Positions 45,521 through 54,045 of a DNA stretch of 64,000 nt are shown one piece after another; positions within the stretch are counted from its first letter, which is position 1; each line of letters starts with the position of its first letter. The translations under genes and the position numbers were made by a program. Location: positions 195,309 to 259,308 of the forward strand of contig JBBCIY010000001.1 of NCBI GenBank assembly GCA_037189645.1, in the 5' to 3' direction. Source of the stretch: Taishania sp037189645 (GTDB taxonomy: Bacteria > Bacteroidota > Bacteroidia > Flavobacteriales_D > Crocinitomicaceae). The notes under the pieces were generated by a model that worked only from the letters and a program-made list of their open reading frames with translations, did no database searches and was not told where the DNA came from.

Positions 45521-46411
45521 CTAAGTATGCAGCAGTCCTCCGGTGTGGATAAATACAATTGCAGTGTTGTTGTAAGACTCGTTTTGTATCTCCTGCATCA
45601 AGCCGTAAAAAGCTTTGGACGTATATACTTTGTCAAGAGGAAGTTGTAATTTTTTACCGCAATTTTCAATAAAATCAGCCAGTTCTTTTGTTTGTTTTGC
45701 ATATCCTCCGAAATGATATTCATCATGAACAACAACTTGCTCAAGTAATTCTTTTACCAACCCATCCTCAAATCCTGATTTTTTGAATAATAAGCTCATT
45801 TCATTTATAGCATCAAAATTCTTTATAGCAGGGACGACATGTAACATTTGTTTGGTAATACCTATCAGTAAACCACAACTTGTTGTCCCTGTTCCTTGCG
45901 CTACGAAAATATGATCGCACTCAGGCAGCTCTTTTACCAGCTCCTGGCAGCCGATCATCCCGTAATAATTTGCTCCGCCTTCCGGAATAATGTAGGATCC
46001 GGGGAATTGCAGGATCAGCTCTTCGTGGTATTCCTTCATGGTTCTCAGGGCATATTCTTCACGGGTAACAAAGTGAAGGTGCATTCCCAGCTCACGGCAT
46101 CTTTTGAGCAGGTTGTTGGATCCGGCGTTCAGCTCGTCACCCCGTACTATTCCGGTGCAAGGAATATTCAGCAGGTTGCAGGCGCTGGCCGTAGCCAGTA
46201 AATGATTGGAAAACGCACCTCCGAACGTGAGGATCCGTTCCTGCTTTGATTGCCGGAAATGCTCGATAATGTACTTCAGTTTCCGCCATTTATTACCGGA
46301 AACCTCCGGGTGAATCAGGTCATCACGTTTTACCAGGAGCCGGATACCTCTTGCGGCCAGGTTGGCATCATTGATCTCTTGTAGTATTGATTTTCCTGTA
46401 TCAAATGTCAT
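45521..46411 (-). CDS. PLP-dependent ACC deaminase/D-cysteine desulfhydrase family enzyme
   Basis: 296 residues, fold type II PLP enzyme. The PLP Lys is in HPEVSGNKWRKLKY; the phosphate-binding loop is GTGTTSCGLLIG, and FGGAFSNHLLATA provides the stacking and substrate loop. Relatives split D-cysteine or 1-aminocyclopropane-1-carboxylate. Bacteroidota members are mostly uncharacterised, and D-cysteine desulfhydrase is the likelier activity. A final FIHTGGLLHT is typical. Convergent with the SGNH-like gene, 4 nt between stops. Confidence 0.85.
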   Translation of the reverse strand: MTFDTGKSILQEINDANLAARGIRLLVKRDDLIHPEVSGNKWRKLKYIIEHFRQSKQERILTFGGAFSNHLLATASACNLLNIPCTGIVRGDELNAGSNNLLKRCRELGMHLHFVTREEYALRTMKEYHEELILQFPGSYIIPEGGANYYGMIGCQELVKELPECDHIFVAQGTGTTSCGLLIGITKQMLHVVPAIKNFDAINEMSLLFKKSGFEDGLVKELLEQVVVHDEYHFGGYAKQTKELADFIENCGKKLQLPLDKVYTSKAFYGLMQEIQNESYNNTAIVFIHTGGLLHT

Positions 46412-46431
46412 ATTCCGATCGTTTTATTCGT

Positions 46432-46439
46432 TAATTTTG
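46432..46439 (+). promoter_or_regulatory. -7 box of the DUF5522 gene
   Basis: TAATTTTG ends 4 nt before the ATG at 46444, predicting a leaderless transcript. Confidence 0.55.
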
Positions 46440-46443
46440 CACT

Positions 46444-46641
46444 ATGCAAGATGATATGTCCGGTTTTTCTAAAAAAAAGCGATGGGAGGAAGATGAATAT
46501 TACTATACTCCTGAAGGTTATATCGTGTTCACAGAAAAATTTCACCTGAAGAGAGGGTATTGCTGTAAAAGTGGTTGCCGCCACTGTCCGTATGGATATG
46601 ATAAAAATACCGGTACATTTAAAGAGGAAAAGAAAAGCTGA
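46444..46641 (+). CDS. DUF5522 family small cysteine-rich protein
   Basis: 65 residues. YYTPEGYIVFTEKFHLKRG then YCCKSGCRHCPYGY matches DUF5522, a small widespread bacterial family with four or five conserved cysteines that probably bind zinc or another metal. No signal peptide. Role unknown. It could start at the second ATG (46456), but the -7 box 4 nt upstream of 46444 supports the first. Divergent from the PLP enzyme across 32 nt. Confidence 0.82.
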   Translation: MQDDMSGFSKKKRWEEDEYYYTPEGYIVFTEKFHLKRGYCCKSGCRHCPYGYDKNTGTFKEEKKS

Positions 46642-46705
46642 CCACATACTTTAATTCAATTGATAATGTACAACGTTGCAAGGTGTAATTATCACGTTTC
46701 CATAA

Positions 46706-47254
46706 CTAATCTTCCGCTTTGATACCATTTTCAGGATATTTCCCGGAGTACTTGCTCAGTATTTTTTTCAGGTGTTTTATATCCGCATCAACATCTCCTG
46801 TCGGTTCAAATAAACTGTCCCATCCTCCTGTCTTGTTTTTATAATCAATATAAGCGGTATAGATCGGCACGCTCGCTTCCTGAGCAATGTAGTAAAACCC
46901 TTTTTTCCAGTGAGGATTATACTTTCTTGTTCCTTCCGGAGTAAATACCAGGAACATGTTGTCATTTTTATCAAAATGCTCGATCGCCATTTTGGTCATA
47001 TTGTTCTTCTTTTTCCGGTCAACGGGGATTCCTCCCATTTTTCTTAAGAGCCAGCCGAACGGAGGAATGAACAATTCTTTCTTGATTAAAAACTTGGTAT
47101 TAACACCATAGTAAGAAAAGGTGATCCGCCCGATTATAAAATCCCAGTTGGAGGTATGAGGTCCCATGCAGACAACACATTTTTTTACCTGAGGAGGTTG
47201 TTTATCGATCTTCCATCCCAAAAGACGAAGTATGAAAATTCCAATAGTTCCCAT
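46706..47254 (-). CDS. Lysophospholipid (1-acylglycerol-3-phosphate) acyltransferase family protein
   Basis: 182 residues. The acyltransferase HX4D motif is PHTSNWDF and the second block FTPEGTRKYNPHWKKGFYYIA is the PEGTR substrate site. MGTIGIFILRLLGW suggests an N-terminal membrane association. It is shorter than PlsC (about 240) and belongs to a Bacteroidota group of small acyltransferases. It probably adds an acyl chain to a lysophospholipid or ornithine-type lipid. Confidence 0.87.
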   Translation of the reverse strand: MGTIGIFILRLLGWKIDKQPPQVKKCVVCMGPHTSNWDFIIGRITFSYYGVNTKFLIKKELFIPPFGWLLRKMGGIPVDRKKKNNMTKMAIEHFDKNDNMFLVFTPEGTRKYNPHWKKGFYYIAQEASVPIYTAYIDYKNKTGGWDSLFEPTGDVDADIKHLKKILSKYSGKYPENGIKAED

Positions 47255-47594
47255 ATTTCAAATGTACTATTTTTTTGAATTTCGGGAGGTACAGGTTTTA
47301 AAAGTAAGTAAGGTTGAAGCAAGAGATACGAGGTAAGAAATATGGAGTAGGAGGTAAGCGATTGGTTGTTAGAGGTGTGCTCAGTGCAATAGAATTATAA
47401 AAATAGTTGGTATGCATGCTCATTTTCCTGTTTGTTATTTCTCACTGATGCGCAATTTTAGTCACCATTGATCAATTTATACCTCTTACCTTGTACTTCA
47501 TTCCCCCAGGCTGGTTGGTTAATAATATTTGAAAACTTCTTTCACCTGGCGCTGTTTTATTTTGTAATTTCGAAGACTCAAACAGCATTTTAAC
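47255..47594. other. 340-bp gene-free region before thyA
   Basis: No supportable gene. Holds an inverted repeat pair AGGTAAGA (47331-47338) / TCTTACCT (47484-47491) with neighbouring GGAGGTAAG and TTGTACTTCA words like those of the repeat at 28810-28875. A weak promoter candidate TAATTTCG (47565-47572) lies 22 nt before the thyA ATG. Confidence 0.45.
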
Positions 47595-48389
47595 ATGAAG
47601 CAATACCATGATTTACTCCGGCATATTCTTGACAACGGAGTGAAAAAAGAAGACAGGACAGGTACGGGGACAATTTCCGTTTTCGGCTACCAGATGCGGT
47701 TCGATCTTTCCGAAGGCTTCCCGGTGGTAACGACAAAAAAACTGCATCTCCGGTCCATTATATACGAATTACTGTGGTTTTTGCAGGGGGATACCAATAT
47801 CAGGTACCTGAAAGAAAATGGCGTGAGCATCTGGGACGAATGGGCAGATGAGAACGGAGATCTGGGACCTGTATACGGGCACCAATGGAGAAGCTGGCCA
47901 GGAAAGGACGGACAGGCTATCGACCAGATCTCAAAGCTGATCGACCAGATCAGGAAAAATCCGGATTCCAGGCGTCTGATTGTTTCTGCATGGAATGTTG
48001 CTGATGTGGACAACATGGCTTTACCGCCTTGCCACTCCCTGTTCCAGTTCTATGTTGCGGAAGGAAAACTCAGCTGCCAGTTATACCAAAGAAGCGCGGA
48101 TACTTTCCTGGGAGTTCCGTTCAACATTGCATCCTATGCCTTGCTGACCATGATGGTGGCGCAGGTGTGCGATTTGCAGCCTGGAGAGTTTGTTCATACA
48201 TTCGGAGACACTCATTTGTACCTGAATCATATTGAACAGGCTCAATTGCAGTTGTCACGTGATATCCGGCCATTGCCGACCATGAAGATAAATCCTGATG
48301 TGAAGGATCTTTTCTCATTCAAGTACGAAGATTTTGAATTAATAAATTATGACCCGCATCCACATATTAAAGCTGCAGTGGCTGTTTAA
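47595..48389 (+). CDS. thyA: Thymidylate synthase
   Basis: 264 residues, the standard E. coli-like length. Makes dTMP from dUMP with methylene-tetrahydrofolate. The nucleophile is Cys146 in ALPPCHSLFQFYV; DRTGTGT..FG near the N-terminus, the phosphate-binding SRRLIVSAWN and the folate/dUMP region QRSADTFLGVPFNIASYA are all intact, as is the C-terminal HPHIKAAVAV. The downstream capA-like gene starts 41 nt inside its 3' end, and folA follows that gene, so dTMP synthesis and dihydrofolate recycling are transcribed together. Confidence 0.97.
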   Translation: MKQYHDLLRHILDNGVKKEDRTGTGTISVFGYQMRFDLSEGFPVVTTKKLHLRSIIYELLWFLQGDTNIRYLKENGVSIWDEWADENGDLGPVYGHQWRSWPGKDGQAIDQISKLIDQIRKNPDSRRLIVSAWNVADVDNMALPPCHSLFQFYVAEGKLSCQLYQRSADTFLGVPFNIASYALLTMMVAQVCDLQPGEFVHTFGDTHLYLNHIEQAQLQLSRDIRPLPTMKINPDVKDLFSFKYEDFELINYDPHPHIKAAVAV

Positions 48390-49728
48390 CCTGCTGCTTT
48401 TTCTTCCTTTTTTCACCATTGCCCAAAACGGGCAGAAAGAAGTGTCCCTTTTATTTGTAGGTGATGTCATGCAGCATGGCCCCCAGATCAAAGGAGCATA
48501 CAATGCAAAGACCGACCGCTATGAATACGAGCATACATGGCAGTTCATACAGCCAGTCATCCAGGAAGCCGATATTGCCATTGCCAACCTGGAAGTAACA
48601 CACGCCGGGAAGCCATATACCGGTTATCCCCAGTTTTCAGCTCCGGATGATTTGTCCGCCGCGCTGAAAAACGTAGGTTTTGATGTCATTCTGACAGCTA
48701 ATAACCACTCTTGTGACGGAGGAGCGAAAGGAGTGAAAAGAACGCTGGATGTGCTGGATAGCCTGAAATTACCTCATACGGGTACCTTCCGGAGCAAAGA
48801 GGAACGGGAAAAAACATACCCGCTGATCGTGGAAAAGAATGCGATAAAAATTGCGGTACTGAATTATACCTACGGTACAAACGGGCTTTTCGTAAAAGAG
48901 CCGCTGATCATCAATTACATTGACAGTGCCGTTATGAAAAAAGATTTTGAAAAGGCACGACAACAAGCCGATTACATCATCTGCACTATGCATTGGGGGG
49001 ATGAGTATAAATCACTGCCGAATGCTTACCAGAAAAAATGGGAGCAATTCTGTTATGATCAGGGAGCTGATATGGTTGTAGGGAGTCATCCGCATGTAAT
49101 TCAGCCTGTGGAGCGAAAAACGATCAACGGAGAAGAAAAGCTGACGGCTTATTCTCTGGGGAACTTCGTTTCCAATCAACGTGACCGGTATAAAAACGGC
49201 GGGATGATCCTGCGCAGTAAAATTGAACGAAAAGAGGACAAAGTCGTGCTGAAAGATGCCGATTATGTACTTGCGTACGTGCATACAGCGGTTGAAGGTC
49301 CGTTTAAACATTATTACGTGCTTCCTGATTACCAGTACGATCAGCTGGACAGTACGTTCTTTAATGCTGCTGACCGGGCTTCACGTGACCTCTTCTTTTC
49401 CGATAGCCGGCAGTTGATGGAGAAGCATGGCAAAAACATCAAAGAATACCGGTTGACCAAAGATGCAGCAATCGAACGGCTTACGAAAGGCTACTATGCT
49501 GTAAAAGTTAAGGAAGCCGAGCTGAAATACCTGGAAGATGAGCTTCCTCATATGGCGATCATTTACAAAGTAAATGACCTGAGTGGCAAGCTGCATTACC
49601 TGATCGGGTATTCGGATTCGATCATTGCCGCTGAAGGAAACAAAGAAATCGTCAATGCCATTGTGTTGAACAAAACCGAAACCAGGATCGTTCATGTCAG
49701 CCGTTTCGGGATCAAAGAAGTAAAATGA
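48349..49728 (+). CDS. CapA family metallophosphoesterase-like protein between thyA and folA
   Basis: 459 residues. A signal peptide (NLLLFLPFFTIAQ) puts it in the periplasm. CapA/PGA_cap motifs are VGDVMQHG, ANLEVTHAG, LTANNHSCDGG, MHWGDEY, GSHPHVIQPVE and YSLGNFVSNQ. Relatives aid poly-gamma-glutamate capsule synthesis in Bacillus, but most are uncharacterised. The C-terminal 130 residues lie beyond the usual domain. It overlaps thyA by 41 nt and folA by 4 nt (ATGA), so it is fixed in this operon despite an unrelated compartment. Confidence 0.87.
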   Translation: MTRIHILKLQWLFNLLLFLPFFTIAQNGQKEVSLLFVGDVMQHGPQIKGAYNAKTDRYEYEHTWQFIQPVIQEADIAIANLEVTHAGKPYTGYPQFSAPDDLSAALKNVGFDVILTANNHSCDGGAKGVKRTLDVLDSLKLPHTGTFRSKEEREKTYPLIVEKNAIKIAVLNYTYGTNGLFVKEPLIINYIDSAVMKKDFEKARQQADYIICTMHWGDEYKSLPNAYQKKWEQFCYDQGADMVVGSHPHVIQPVERKTINGEEKLTAYSLGNFVSNQRDRYKNGGMILRSKIERKEDKVVLKDADYVLAYVHTAVEGPFKHYYVLPDYQYDQLDSTFFNAADRASRDLFFSDSRQLMEKHGKNIKEYRLTKDAAIERLTKGYYAVKVKEAELKYLEDELPHMAIIYKVNDLSGKLHYLIGYSDSIIAAEGNKEIVNAIVLNKTETRIVHVSRFGIKEVK

Positions 49729-50234
49729 AAGTCGCGTTGATTGTCGCTATGGACAGAGAAGGAGGAATCGGGAAAAACAATGACCTGATGTGGCATCTTC
49801 CTGCTGACATGCGTTTTTTTAAAGAAACGACGACGGGGCATATCGTTGTTCTGGGCAGAAAGAATTATGAATCCATTCCCGAACGGTTCCGGCCTTTACC
49901 CAACCGGGAAAATGCAGTCTTAACACGCAACAGGTCCTTTAAAGCTGAGGGATGCGTCGTATTTCATTCACTGGAAGACTGCCTGAGACATTATAAGCAT
50001 GAAACCGAACGGACCGTGTTTATCATCGGCGGAGGGGAAATCTACAAACAAGCGCTGGAGCTGAACGTTGTAGAAGAATTATATATGACACATGTTGACA
50101 AAACATACGATGCCGATACGTTCTTCCCGCAACCGGACCTGTCCGGATGGCAAGCCGAAACGATCAAGGAACAGGAAGCTGATGAAAAGCATGAAGCAGG
50201 TTTTAAAATCGTGAAATATACAAGGATCGTATAA
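49725..50234 (+). CDS. folA: Dihydrofolate reductase
   Basis: 169 residues. Regenerates tetrahydrofolate consumed by thymidylate synthase, using NADPH. Visible landmarks are VALIVAMDREGGIGKNNDLMWHLPADM with the conserved W-H-L-P-A-D (catalytic Asp), HIVVLGRKNYESIPERFRPLPNRENAVLTR, and VFIIGGGEIYKQAL. Complete. Its ATG overlaps the capA-like stop by 4 nt. Convergent with the DUF4159 gene; no clear hairpin lies between. Confidence 0.96.
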   Translation: MKVALIVAMDREGGIGKNNDLMWHLPADMRFFKETTTGHIVVLGRKNYESIPERFRPLPNRENAVLTRNRSFKAEGCVVFHSLEDCLRHYKHETERTVFIIGGGEIYKQALELNVVEELYMTHVDKTYDADTFFPQPDLSGWQAETIKEQEADEKHEAGFKIVKYTRIV

Positions 50235-50287
50235 GCTCAGGTTGAATTACTAAAAGTGAGTATATTTCTTGTTCAGCGTTGAAAGGA

Positions 50288-50935
50288 CTATTCCGTAAAT
50301 GCATACATCACAATGTTGGCGCCCATTTGCAGGGCCTGCCGGCGTTTTTCCGGGGAATTGTTATGCACCGCCTGATCTTCCCATCCATCCCCAAGATCGG
50401 TTTCATACGTGTATAGCAAAACTACTTTTCCGTTTTCTATGATCGCGAACGCTTGGGCCCGTTTGTCATCGTGCTCGTGAATCTTAGGAAGGCCGTTGAA
50501 TTTGTATTTCTGGTTAAAGATCGGGTGATTGTGGGGGAGCTCGACCAATTCATGATTGGGAAACAGCTTTTTTATCTCTGCACGGATGAACCGGTCCATG
50601 CCGTAGTTGTCATCAATGTGCAGGAAACCGCCGCCCGTCAGGTAGGTCCTTAGGTTTTCCGCTTCCTGTGAAGAGAAAACAACATTTCCGTGCCCTGTCA
50701 TATGAATGAACGGGTATAAGAACAGATCAGGGCTCCCGACATCCACATAAGGAACATCCGGAGAAATCCGCATGTTCAGGTTTTCGTTACAGAACTTTAC
50801 CAGGTTCGGGACAGAGGTTGGGTTGGCATAATAGTCACCTCCTCCGTTGTATTTCAAAACGGCGAACTGGTACGGATACTGTGAAAACAAATTTCCGCAT
50901 ACAAACAACAGCATTCCAATTAATCCTATTCTCAT
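50288..50935 (-). CDS. DUF4159 domain secreted protein
   Basis: 215 residues with a signal peptide (LFSQ). QFAVLKYNGGGDYYANPTSVPNL, LYPFIHMTGHGNVVFSS, LRTYLTGGGFLHIDDNYG and the final GANIVMYAFT match DUF4159, a glutamine-amidotransferase-like fold found in Bacteroidota and others, often near secretion or gliding genes. No enzymatic role known. Last gene of the pepT-holA-rsmE run, 10 nt after rsmE. Confidence 0.87.
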   Translation of the reverse strand: MRIGLIGMLLFVCGNLFSQYPYQFAVLKYNGGGDYYANPTSVPNLVKFCNENLNMRISPDVPYVDVGSPDLFLYPFIHMTGHGNVVFSSQEAENLRTYLTGGGFLHIDDNYGMDRFIRAEIKKLFPNHELVELPHNHPIFNQKYKFNGLPKIHEHDDKRAQAFAIIENGKVVLLYTYETDLGDGWEDQAVHNNSPEKRRQALQMGANIVMYAFTE

Positions 50936-50945
50936 GTTCTGTCTT

Positions 50946-51638
50946 TTATCCGATACTCATCAACGCCTGCATACACGCATACAGGCCGGCGGTTTCAGTT
51001 CTCAAACGGTTTTCTCCCAAAGTTATTTCCCTGTAGCCGTTATTTTTGGCCAGTTGTGCCTCTTCAACAGAAAAATCACCTTCCGGTCCGATCAGGACAG
51101 GAGCTGAACCATCGAAGATTTCCGGCAAGCTTTGCTTTTCACCGGCATAGCAATGAGCGATGTATCCGCCCGGGTTATTCACTACGAACGTTTCCACTTT
51201 TGTCAGATCGTTGATCTCAGGAAGAAACAACCGTTTTGACTGTTTCATCGCACTGATCGCTATGTTCTGGAACCGGTCCAGCTTGATAGCTTTCCGTTCT
51301 GAATTCTTCGCCAGTAAAAAAGTGATTTCGGTAATTCCCAGCTCGGTCGCTTTTTCCACAAACCATTCCATACGCTCATTCATTTTTGTCGGGGCAATGG
51401 CAATGTGAATGGAATAGGAGGGAGGATCCTGCTGTGTACGTGCTGTTAGTTCAACCGTGCATTTTTTCGGATCGGCACTGGCAATGACTGCTTCCGCAAA
51501 TAATCCTTTTCCATTCAGCAACCCGATCACGTCACCTTCTTTCATGCGCAGTACCTTGCACACATGGCGTGATTCCGCTTCGCTCAGCTGGTAGGAAGTC
51601 ATTTCCCCGGTAATGTATTGATCGTAGAATAAATGCAT
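50946..51638 (-). CDS. rsmE: 16S rRNA (uracil-1498-N3)-methyltransferase
   Basis: 230 residues. Methylates U1498 of 16S rRNA using SAM. RsmE features are an N-terminal PUA-like part (SRHVCKVLRMKEGD), MEWFVEKATELGITEI, and the SPOUT knot with VLIGPEGDFSVEEAQLA and LGENRLRTETAGLYA. Complete. Its first base overlaps the last base of holA, so the two are coupled. Confidence 0.94.
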   Translation of the reverse strand: MHLFYDQYITGEMTSYQLSEAESRHVCKVLRMKEGDVIGLLNGKGLFAEAVIASADPKKCTVELTARTQQDPPSYSIHIAIAPTKMNERMEWFVEKATELGITEITFLLAKNSERKAIKLDRFQNIAISAMKQSKRLFLPEINDLTKVETFVVNNPGGYIAHCYAGEKQSLPEIFDGSAPVLIGPEGDFSVEEAQLAKNNGYREITLGENRLRTETAGLYACMQALMSIG

Positions 51639-52636
51639 CAGTTCATTAATCGGTAAATCATTTCTTTCATCAGTTCGCCGTCGGTAGACGATGCGTTCTC
51701 TATTCCTTTGGATTTCAGGTCGTATTCCTGCAAAATAGCGATGTTCTCCGCCAGCTTTTTGGGATTGTAAATCTTTGCCGCTGCAAGATGCTGGGCAACA
51801 AAATAAGGAGCGACTCCCAGGCTGGAAGCCAGGGCGGCAGGAGATTTATCTTTGGAAAAATGCAGCCGCATCAGTTTCAGGTGAAAACCGAACAGGTGAG
51901 AGACAACCGGTATGATCGAACCCAATTTCGGGTTTTTGTCAAAGAAGTGAACGATCTTGCTTGCTTTCAGGTAATCCCGCTCCGCGAATGCGTTCGTCAG
52001 CTCAAAGAAGTTATAATCTTTTGAGATTCCGATGTTCTCTTCGATATGCACCTCGTTGATCACCGTTCCTTTTTCGATCAGGATGGATAATTTTTCCAGC
52101 TCATTGACAATACGGCTCAGGTCGGTTCCCAGGAATTCTCCCAGCAGCATTGCAGCTTTCGGGGAAATCTGGTATCCCATGCTTTTAGCATAGCCGGAGA
52201 TCCAGTCGACAATTTTGTAATCCCTGATCTTTTCAGAAAGAAACACCAATCCGTTGGAACCCGCCAGCTTGATGAGCTTTTTCCTGGTATCAAACTTTTT
52301 ATACTTATAGCACACAACAAAAATGGTCGTGTCGATCGGGTTGGCAAAATAGGACTCCAGTGATTCGATGTCCTTGAACTCCTGTGCTTCTTTTATGATC
52401 ACCAGCCTTCTTTCTCCCATCATCGGGTAGGATTTCGCATCTGCGATCAGCGCAGGCGCGTCGCACTCTTTCCCATACAGGATGCTTTGATTGAAGTCAC
52501 GTTCGCTGTCATCCATTGCGTGCTCAACAATGGCATCGGTTATTTCATCAATGAAAAACGGCTCCTCTCCGTGAAGAAAGTAGATCTTCTCGAATTGTTT
52601 CTGCTGTATGTTTTTAACGATGAGTTTGTAATCCAT
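51638..52636 (-). CDS. holA: DNA polymerase III delta subunit
   Basis: 332 residues. Part of the clamp loader, opening the beta ring. FEKIYFLHGEEPFFIDEITDAI at the start and FNQSILYGKECDAPALIADAKSYPMMGERRLVII are the usual HolA blocks; SSTDGELMKEMIYRL is the conserved end. No Walker A, as expected for delta. One nt separates it from the upstream pepT stop and it overlaps rsmE by 1 nt. Confidence 0.93.
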   Translation of the reverse strand: MDYKLIVKNIQQKQFEKIYFLHGEEPFFIDEITDAIVEHAMDDSERDFNQSILYGKECDAPALIADAKSYPMMGERRLVIIKEAQEFKDIESLESYFANPIDTTIFVVCYKYKKFDTRKKLIKLAGSNGLVFLSEKIRDYKIVDWISGYAKSMGYQISPKAAMLLGEFLGTDLSRIVNELEKLSILIEKGTVINEVHIEENIGISKDYNFFELTNAFAERDYLKASKIVHFFDKNPKLGSIIPVVSHLFGFHLKLMRLHFSKDKSPAALASSLGVAPYFVAQHLAAAKIYNPKKLAENIAILQEYDLKSKGIENASSTDGELMKEMIYRLMN

Positions 52637-52637
52637 C

Positions 52638-53885
52638 TCAATCTTCGTGTCCTTCCCAGATCTGAATCAGTTCTACCATGGTTCGCACTGCCTTTTCCAT
52701 ATCCTGGACACTGACATATTCCTGCTTGGAATGGATTCCCATTTCTCCCGTGAATAAATTCGGGCAAGGCACTCCCATAAAAGACAGCCTTGATCCGTCC
52801 GTACCCCCGCGGATAATTGTAGGGCGTGGCTCGATTCCGGCACGTTTCATCGCTTCAATTGCGTAATCGGTAACAAACGGAACACTTTGCAGCACCTCTT
52901 TCATATTGCGGTATTGCTCTTTTACTTCAAATATCATTTTCGCTTCCCGGTGCGGCTCAACGATCATCTGAGCCAGGGATTTCAGCTCATCTTCAAACTT
53001 TGAGAGCTTCTCTGTCAAGTGATCGCGGATGATGAAGCTCACACTCGCTTCCTCCATGATCCCGTTGATCGCTACCGGATGTACGAATCCTTCCCGTCCT
53101 TCTGTTGTTTCCGGTGACCACCTGTCTTTGGGCAATGCCGCAACAAAATCAGCGACCAGCTTCAGGGCATTCACCATCTTACCTTTTGCATATCCCGGGT
53201 GAGCGCTTACGCCTTTGAAGGTCACTTTTACAGCGTCTGCGGAAAATGTTTCGTCTTCAATGGAACCGAGAACACCGCCATCCAGTGTGTACCCGTAGTC
53301 TGCGTTCAGTTTCTTGATGTCCAGGTGATCAACACCACGTCCTACCTCTTCGTCAGGAGTGAACAGAATGCGGACGTCACCGTGCTTAATTTCAGGATGC
53401 GTTACAAGGTAGTTGGCAAAATCCATGATGATGGCTATACCGGCCTTGTCATCAGCACCGAGCAAGGTTGTCCCGCTTGCCGTAATGATGTCATCCCCGA
53501 TCTTTTCTTTCAGGTAGGGGTGACGTTCTATTGTTATAACCTGTGACGGGTCGTCCGGTAAAATGATGGGTGCACCATCGTATTTTCTATGTACAATCGG
53601 TTTCACGTTCGTGCCAGTAACATCTGGTGCAGTATCCATGTGGGAGCAAAAGCAGATGACAGGGACATTTCTGTCTGTATTTGACGGAATTGTTGCAAAT
53701 ACATATCCCCACTCATCCATTTCGGCATCTTTCAGCCCTAAATTTAATAATTCCTGTACTAAAACTTTCGCCAGATCTTTCTGCTTCATGGTTGAAGGAA
53801 AAGTTGTTGAATTCGGATCTGCTGTTGTGTCTATTTTCGCATAGCGAATAAAATTCTCTTCTACTAGATGTTTATAATTACTCAT
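52638..53885 (-). CDS. pepT: Peptidase T (tripeptidase)
   Basis: 415 residues from ATG 53885 (MSNYKHLVEENFIRYAKIDT); the frame is open 25 codons further but across the promoter. M20 family dinuclear zinc aminopeptidase that removes the first residue of tripeptides. Zinc and catalytic residues are FCSHMDTAPD, LLGADDKAG, FTPDEEVGRG, TLDGG, and late IHSKQEY. Cytoplasmic. First gene of the pepT-holA-rsmE-DUF4159 transcript. Confidence 0.95.
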   Translation of the reverse strand: MSNYKHLVEENFIRYAKIDTTADPNSTTFPSTMKQKDLAKVLVQELLNLGLKDAEMDEWGYVFATIPSNTDRNVPVICFCSHMDTAPDVTGTNVKPIVHRKYDGAPIILPDDPSQVITIERHPYLKEKIGDDIITASGTTLLGADDKAGIAIIMDFANYLVTHPEIKHGDVRILFTPDEEVGRGVDHLDIKKLNADYGYTLDGGVLGSIEDETFSADAVKVTFKGVSAHPGYAKGKMVNALKLVADFVAALPKDRWSPETTEGREGFVHPVAINGIMEEASVSFIIRDHLTEKLSKFEDELKSLAQMIVEPHREAKMIFEVKEQYRNMKEVLQSVPFVTDYAIEAMKRAGIEPRPTIIRGGTDGSRLSFMGVPCPNLFTGEMGIHSKQEYVSVQDMEKAVRTMVELIQIWEGHED

Positions 53886-53903
53886 CGTGATTTGATTTGT
53901 GCT

Positions 53904-53911
53904 CAAAGTTA
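53904..53911 (-). promoter_or_regulatory. -7 box of the pepT operon
   Basis: TAACTTTG on the minus strand ends 18 nt before the pepT ATG. No clear -33 TTG. Confidence 0.55.
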
Positions 53912-53978
53912 ATGATTCTTTATGCTGTAAAAACAGGAAGAAATGAATAGATATTAACAAGAAATCAAGAATTCGGCA

Positions 53979-53986
53979 TAATTTTG
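53979..53986 (+). promoter_or_regulatory. -7 box of the secreted hypothetical gene
   Basis: TAATTTTG on the plus strand, 59 nt before the ATG at 54046. No clear -33 element. Confidence 0.45.
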
Positions 53987-54045
53987 GATTTTATTCTTAC
54001 AATTGCATTCAAAAGTCAGCCAGCTCGCTTAAAAAGTATGGGAAA

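Noticed and set aside
46408..46647. Minus-strand frame overlapping the DUF5522 gene
   Set aside because: Antisense to a recognisable conserved Cys-rich protein with its own promoter.
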